Of a stretch of 9,641 bases of DNA, positions 6,105 through 9,641 are shown piece by piece; the first letter of the stretch is position 1, and each line of letters opens with the position of its first letter. The notes under the pieces are model-generated. The model was not told the DNA's origin. It did not search any database and saw nothing but the letters and a program-made list of their open reading frames with translations. The stretch is taken from NCBI GenBank assembly GCA_018700655.1, contig JABIUG010000393.1, positions 1-9,641 on the forward strand, written 5' to 3'. This DNA is from Rhodospirillaceae bacterium (GTDB taxonomy: Bacteria; Pseudomonadota; Alphaproteobacteria; SP197). A program made the position numbers and the translations under genes.

Positions 6105-8174
6105 ATGAGCGAAACGGTCAAGGTCACCATCGACGGCGTCGAGCTTGAGGTCGATAAACGCCTCACGCTGCTTCAGGCCTGTGAGATCGCTGGCGCTGAA
6201 GTGCCGCGTTTCTGTTTCCACGACCGCCTTTCGATTGCCGGCAATTGCCGAATGTGTCTGGTCGAAGTGGAACGCGCGCCCAAGCCGATAGCGTCCTGCG
6301 CCCAGCCCCTGATGGACGGCATGGTCGTCCGTACGCGCGGCCAGATCGCCAGCAAGGCACAGATGGGCGCGATGGAGTTCCTGCTGATCAACCATCCGCT
6401 CGATTGCCCGATCTGCGATCAGGGTGGTGAATGCGACCTGCAGGACCAGGCCATGGGTTATGGCAAGGGCATCAGTCGCTTCGACGAACAGAAACGCTCG
6501 GTTCAGGAAAAGGACTTCGGTCCTCTGGTGAAGACCTACATGACACGCTGCATCCATTGTACGCGGTGTGTTCGGTTCATGGAGGAGGTCGCCGGTGCGC
6601 CTGTTCTGGGTGCCACGGGTCGCGGCGAAGACACCGAAATCACGACCTACATCGAAAATGGCATCGCCAGTGAACTGTCGGGCAACATCATCGATCTCTG
6701 CCCGGTCGGCGCGTTAACATCAAAACCCTATGCCTTTGTCGCGCGCCCGTGGGAGTTGAAGAAAACCGAATCGATCGATGTCATGGATGCGGTCGGCAGC
6801 AACATTCGCGTCGATGCACGCGGACGTGAGGTCCTGCGTGTCCTCCCGCGTCTCCATGAGGACGTCAACGAAGAGTGGATCTCCGACAAAACACGTTTTG
6901 CCGTCGATGGACTGACACGCAAGCGACTCGACAAACCCTTTGTTCGTCGCGATGGAAAATTGACCCAAGCAAGCTGGGCCGATGTACTGGCCGCTGTCGC
7001 AGAACGACTCCACGCACGTGGTGGCGACAAGATCGCAGCCATCGCCGGTGACCAGGTCGATTGCGAGACGATGTTCGCCATGTCCTCGCTGATGCGCACC
7101 ATCGGTTCGCCCAACATGGATTGCCGCCAGGACGGCATGGCGTTCGAACCCGGGGTTCGGGCCTCTTATCTCTTCAACAGCACGATTGCAGGCATCGAAA
7201 ACGCTGATGCCTGTCTGCTGATCGGCTGCAATCCGCGCCAGGAGGCGGCGCTGGTGAATGCCCGCCTGCGCAAACGCTGGATGCGCGGCGGCTTCAAGGT
7301 CGCATCGGTCGGTCCCCAGCTTGACCTGACATTCCCGGTGAACCATCTGGGGGCTGGCCCCGACAGTCTGCGCCATCTGGCAGCAGGCGAGGGCGAATTT
7401 GCCGCTGTCCTCAAAAACGCTGAACGTCCGCTCGTTATCGTCGGTGCCGGTGCCTTGTCCCGCAGTGATGGCGCCGCCGTATTGGGTGCCGCCCGTGCCT
7501 TGGCCAATTCGGTGGGGGCCGTCGGCGAAGACTGGAATGGTTTCGGCGTCCTGCATGGCGCGGCTTCACGTGTCGGCGGGCTCGATCTTGGCTTTGTGCC
7601 CCGCGCGGGTGGCCGCGACACCGCCGGTATCCTGGCGGGTGCGGCAGCCGGCGACATCAATACCGTCTTTCTGCTGGCGGCCGACGAGGTCGACACATCG
7701 AACCTGAAGGACACCTTCGTAGTCTATATCGGACACCACGGCGATGCTGGTGCTCAAGTTGCCGATGTCATCCTTCCGGGTGCTGCCTACACGGAGAAAG
7801 ACGCAACTTATGTGAACATGGAAGGCCGGCCACAACGCGCCAGCCGCGCCGTATTTGCCCCGGGCGAAGCCCGCGAGGACTGGCGCATTCTGCGCGCTCT
7901 TTCCGGCGCCATGGGCCAGCCTTTGCCGTTCGACACCCTTGAGGCCTTGCGTGACGCGATGATCAATGCCGTGCCGCATCTGGGCGGGGTCGACCAGATT
8001 ACGCAAGCGGACTGGACTGAATTCGGTTCAAGTGATGCGATGTCCGACGATGCTTTCGTTTCACCGGTCAGCAACTTCTACCAGACATGCTCGATCAGCC
8101 GGTCATCGGTCACGATGGCGCAGTGCACGGAGGCCTTTGTTGCGCCCCTGCAGGCCAAGGGGACGGGGGACTAG
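6105..8174 (+). CDS. nuoG: NADH-quinone oxidoreductase subunit G (clusters N1b, N4, N5)
   Basis: NuoG (75 kDa) carries electrons from NuoF toward NuoI. The 689-residue protein starts with a ferredoxin-like domain binding 2Fe-2S N1b (C37, C48, C51, C65). Next comes the His/Cys motif for N5 (H97, C101, C104, C110), then the N4 ligands (C149, C152, C155, C199). The rest, about 215-689, is the molybdopterin-oxidoreductase-like domain, which holds no cofactor in complex I. No CxxC motif for the extra N7 cluster follows C199. With its short length this matches the mitochondrial/alphaproteobacterial form rather than E. coli NuoG (about 900 residues). The ATG at 6105 has AGGAAGGG (6094-6101) just upstream and lies 10 bases after nuoF. 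An upstream ATG at 6042 is within nuoF and would add 21 non-homologous residues. Confidence 0.96.
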   Translation: MSETVKVTIDGVELEVDKRLTLLQACEIAGAEVPRFCFHDRLSIAGNCRMCLVEVERAPKPIASCAQPLMDGMVVRTRGQIASKAQMGAMEFLLINHPLDCPICDQGGECDLQDQAMGYGKGISRFDEQKRSVQEKDFGPLVKTYMTRCIHCTRCVRFMEEVAGAPVLGATGRGEDTEITTYIENGIASELSGNIIDLCPVGALTSKPYAFVARPWELKKTESIDVMDAVGSNIRVDARGREVLRVLPRLHEDVNEEWISDKTRFAVDGLTRKRLDKPFVRRDGKLTQASWADVLAAVAERLHARGGDKIAAIAGDQVDCETMFAMSSLMRTIGSPNMDCRQDGMAFEPGVRASYLFNSTIAGIENADACLLIGCNPRQEAALVNARLRKRWMRGGFKVASVGPQLDLTFPVNHLGAGPDSLRHLAAGEGEFAAVLKNAERPLVIVGAGALSRSDGAAVLGAARALANSVGAVGEDWNGFGVLHGAASRVGGLDLGFVPRAGGRDTAGILAGAAAGDINTVFLLAADEVDTSNLKDTFVVYIGHHGDAGAQVADVILPGAAYTEKDATYVNMEGRPQRASRAVFAPGEAREDWRILRALSGAMGQPLPFDTLEALRDAMINAVPHLGGVDQITQADWTEFGSSDAMSDDAFVSPVSNFYQTCSISRSSVTMAQCTEAFVAPLQAKGTGD

Positions 8175-8177
8175 ACA

Positions 8178-9209
8178 ATGGTGTTCCTTGAAACATGGGT
8201 CTGGCCCCTGATTCTCATTGTTCTGGGCATTTTGGCGATCCTGATCCCAGTTCTGCTTTCGGTCGCCTATCTGACCTATGCAGAACGCAAGGTTATTGCC
8301 GCGATGCAGCTGCGTCGCGGCCCCAATGTCGTGGGACCGTTCGGTTTGCTCCAGCCGATTGCTGACGGCGCCAAGCTTTTCCTCAAGGAAACGATCATAC
8401 CGACCGGTTCGAACAAGGTCGTGTTCGTGATTGCTCCGATGATCACCTTCATTTTGGCCATGGTCGGCTGGGCGGTGATCCCGTTTGGTGAGTCCCAAAG
8501 CGGTGTCTGGGTTCTGTCCAACATCAATGTCGGCATTCTTTATCTCTTTGCGGTCTCCTCGCTGGGTGTCTACGGCATCATCATGGCGGGCTGGGCTTCG
8601 AACTCGAAATACGCTTTTCTTGGTGCCCTTCGTTCGGCAGCACAGATGGTCTCTTATGAGGTTTCGATCGGGTTTGTCCTGGTCACGGTGCTGATCTGTG
8701 TTGGATCGCTGAACCTGGCTGACGTGGTTTACGCCCAGAAGGGTTCGGGCTTCTGGAACTGGTATGTCATTCCTCTGTTCCCGATGGCCGTACTGTTCTT
8801 TATCTCGTCGCTGGCAGAAACCAACCGCGCACCGTTCGATCTTCCCGAAGCTGAATCCGAGCTGGTCACCGGTTACAACGTCGAATACTCGGCGATGGCC
8901 TTCGCGCTCTTCTTCCTGGGCGAGTACGCCAACATGATCCTGCTTTCGGCCTTGGGAACGACCTTGTTCCTGGGCGGTTGGCTGCCCTTGATCGACATCG
9001 CGCCGCTGAACTGGATTCCCGGCCCCATCTGGTTCTTCGCCAAAACCTGTTTCCTGCTGCTGTTGTTCCTGTGGGTCCGTGCCACGTTCCCGCGCTACCG
9101 CTATGACCAACTGATGCGTCTGGGCTGGAAGGTCTTCCTTCCGCTCTCACTTGGTGCGGTTGTCGTAGTTTCCGGGACGCTGCAGATCTTCGGCTGGTTG
9201 CCGCGATGA
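8178..9209 (+). CDS. nuoH: NADH-quinone oxidoreductase subunit H (ND1 homologue)
   Basis: NuoH is the membrane subunit that joins the peripheral arm to the membrane arm and lines the quinone entry channel. The 343-residue, strongly hydrophobic product fits the eight-helix ND1 family. The conserved first loop reads YAERKVIAAMQLRRGPNVVG (about 34-53) and continues into FGLLQPIADG. The acidic cytoplasmic loop AETNRAPFDLPEAESELV (213-230) is the second family signature and lies at the quinone chamber. The ATG at 8178 follows the nuoG stop by 3 bases, with GGGGGA (8165-8170) as the ribosome binding site 7 bases upstream. The length and both signatures are normal, so it looks functional. Confidence 0.97.
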   Translation: MVFLETWVWPLILIVLGILAILIPVLLSVAYLTYAERKVIAAMQLRRGPNVVGPFGLLQPIADGAKLFLKETIIPTGSNKVVFVIAPMITFILAMVGWAVIPFGESQSGVWVLSNINVGILYLFAVSSLGVYGIIMAGWASNSKYAFLGALRSAAQMVSYEVSIGFVLVTVLICVGSLNLADVVYAQKGSGFWNWYVIPLFPMAVLFFISSLAETNRAPFDLPEAESELVTGYNVEYSAMAFALFFLGEYANMILLSALGTTLFLGGWLPLIDIAPLNWIPGPIWFFAKTCFLLLLFLWVRATFPRYRYDQLMRLGWKVFLPLSLGAVVVVSGTLQIFGWLPR

Positions 9210-9217
9210 GGAACACC

Positions 9218-9256
9218 ATGATAATCCCCGCCCGCACCTGCAAAGAGAGCAACTGA
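9218..9256 (+). other. Possible 12-codon reading frame in the nuoH-nuoI gap
   Basis: The 46-base gap between nuoH and nuoI holds an ATG at 9218 with GAGGA (9208-9212) 5 bases upstream. The frame encodes MIIPARTCKESN and ends in a TGA at 9254-9256 whose last base is the first base of the nuoI ATG (TGATG). That layout would allow ribosomes ending here to restart on nuoI. Whether it is translated is unknown; a frame this short can arise by chance, and I know of no named peptide at this position. Confidence 0.25.
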
Positions 9257-9641
9257 TGGCGTTCCTGGATCGCACCGCGCGCACGCTGTTGCTGGCCGAG
9301 CTTGTATCGGGCATGGCCAAGACGTTGAGCTATGTCTTCAAACGTCGCGTCACGGTGAATTATCCCTACGAAAAGGGCCCACTGTCCCCGCGTTTCCGCG
9401 GCGAACACGCCCTGCGCCGTTATCCCAATGGTGAAGAGCGCTGCATTGCCTGCAAGCTTTGCGAAGCGATCTGCCCGGCGCAGGCCATCACGATCGAGGC
9501 CGAACCCCGTGAAGACGGCAGCCGACGCACGACCCGCTACGACATCGACATGACCAAGTGCATCTATTGCGGTTTCTGTGAGGAAGCCTGCCCGGTCGAC
9601 GCGATTGTCGAAGGTCCCAACTTTGAATTTGCCACCGAAAC
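9256..9641 (+). CDS. nuoI: NADH-quinone oxidoreductase subunit I, 3' end outside window (clusters N6a, N6b)
   Basis: NuoI (TYKY homologue) is a two-cluster ferredoxin-type subunit that carries electrons from NuoG to N2 in NuoB. The window holds 128 codons plus two bases; the family is typically about 160 residues, so roughly 35 residues are missing. Two CxxCxxCxxxC motifs are complete: C63, C66, C69, C73 (CIACKLCEAIC) and C102, C105, C108, C112 (CIYCGFCEEAC). By the family's crossed pattern, the fourth cysteine of each motif ligates the other cluster. The N-terminal amphipathic stretch up to about residue 30 is where the family contacts the membrane. The ATG at 9256 follows GAGAG (9245-9249) by 6 bases and overlaps the stop of the small frame that precedes it. 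Confidence 0.96.
   Translation, partial: MAFLDRTARTLLLAELVSGMAKTLSYVFKRRVTVNYPYEKGPLSPRFRGEHALRRYPNGEERCIACKLCEAICPAQAITIEAEPREDGSRRTTRYDIDMTKCIYCGFCEEACPVDAIVEGPNFEFATE

Noticed and set aside
6720..7556. Long minus-strand open frame (278 codons) across nuoG
   Set aside because: It is antisense to nuoG with no recognisable domain or start context, and such shadows are common in GC-rich genes.
8103..9110. Long open frame (335 codons) on the minus strand across nuoH
   Set aside because: It lies opposite a certain nuoH. Its hydrophilic, Arg/Asp/Gln-rich translation resembles no family, and it arises from codon bias on the coding strand.
1..9641. Search for mobile elements, CRISPR arrays, toxin-antitoxin or defence genes
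   Set aside because: No transposase, integrase, regularly spaced repeats or tRNA-adjacent attachment duplication was seen. Both tRNAs are complete, and the genes around them are ordinary housekeeping genes.

Overview
The window is an alphaproteobacterial housekeeping region, with every gene on the + strand. It runs from the end of lon (ATP-dependent protease), through hupB (HU nucleoid protein), tRNA-Val(TAC) and tRNA-Asp(GTC), into the first nine genes of the nuo operon for respiratory complex I (nuoA to nuoI, the last cut by the window end). Several points suggest an alphaproteobacterium, possibly of Rhodospirillales type: the lon-hupB-tRNA-nuo order, separate nuoC and nuoD, a short NuoG without N7 cluster ligands, and GC-rich coding sequence. 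The order-level guess is inference from general knowledge, not from a database search.

Layout: 1-468 encodes the proteolytic C-terminus of Lon. 469-746 is non-coding, with three hairpins followed by a candidate hupB promoter. hupB (747-1019) starts at GTG and ends in a strong intrinsic terminator. tRNA-Val starts only about a dozen bases after that terminator. tRNA-Asp has its own candidate promoter with a perfect TTGACA box. A weak terminator-like hairpin and a near-consensus promoter (TTCACA, 17 bases, TATAAG) separate the tRNAs from nuoA.

From 1474 on, the nuo genes are tightly packed. A/B, C/D and D/E overlap, and the B/C, E/F, F/G and G/H gaps are 3 to 20 bases, which indicates one polycistronic message with translational coupling. 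The products build the NADH-dehydrogenase arm (NuoE, F, G), the connecting quinone-reducing arm (NuoB, C, D, I) and two membrane subunits next to the quinone site (NuoA, H). All iron-sulfur ligands expected for N1a, N1b, N2, N3, N4, N5, N6a and N6b are visible, so the encoded enzyme looks intact. The remaining membrane subunits (NuoJ to N) presumably lie downstream.

I found no mobile element, CRISPR array, defence gene or sign of transfer, and I do not see an undescribed system here. The points most worth a second look are small: a 12-codon reading frame filling the nuoH-nuoI gap, the missing obvious promoter for tRNA-Val, and the hairpin cluster between lon and hupB.
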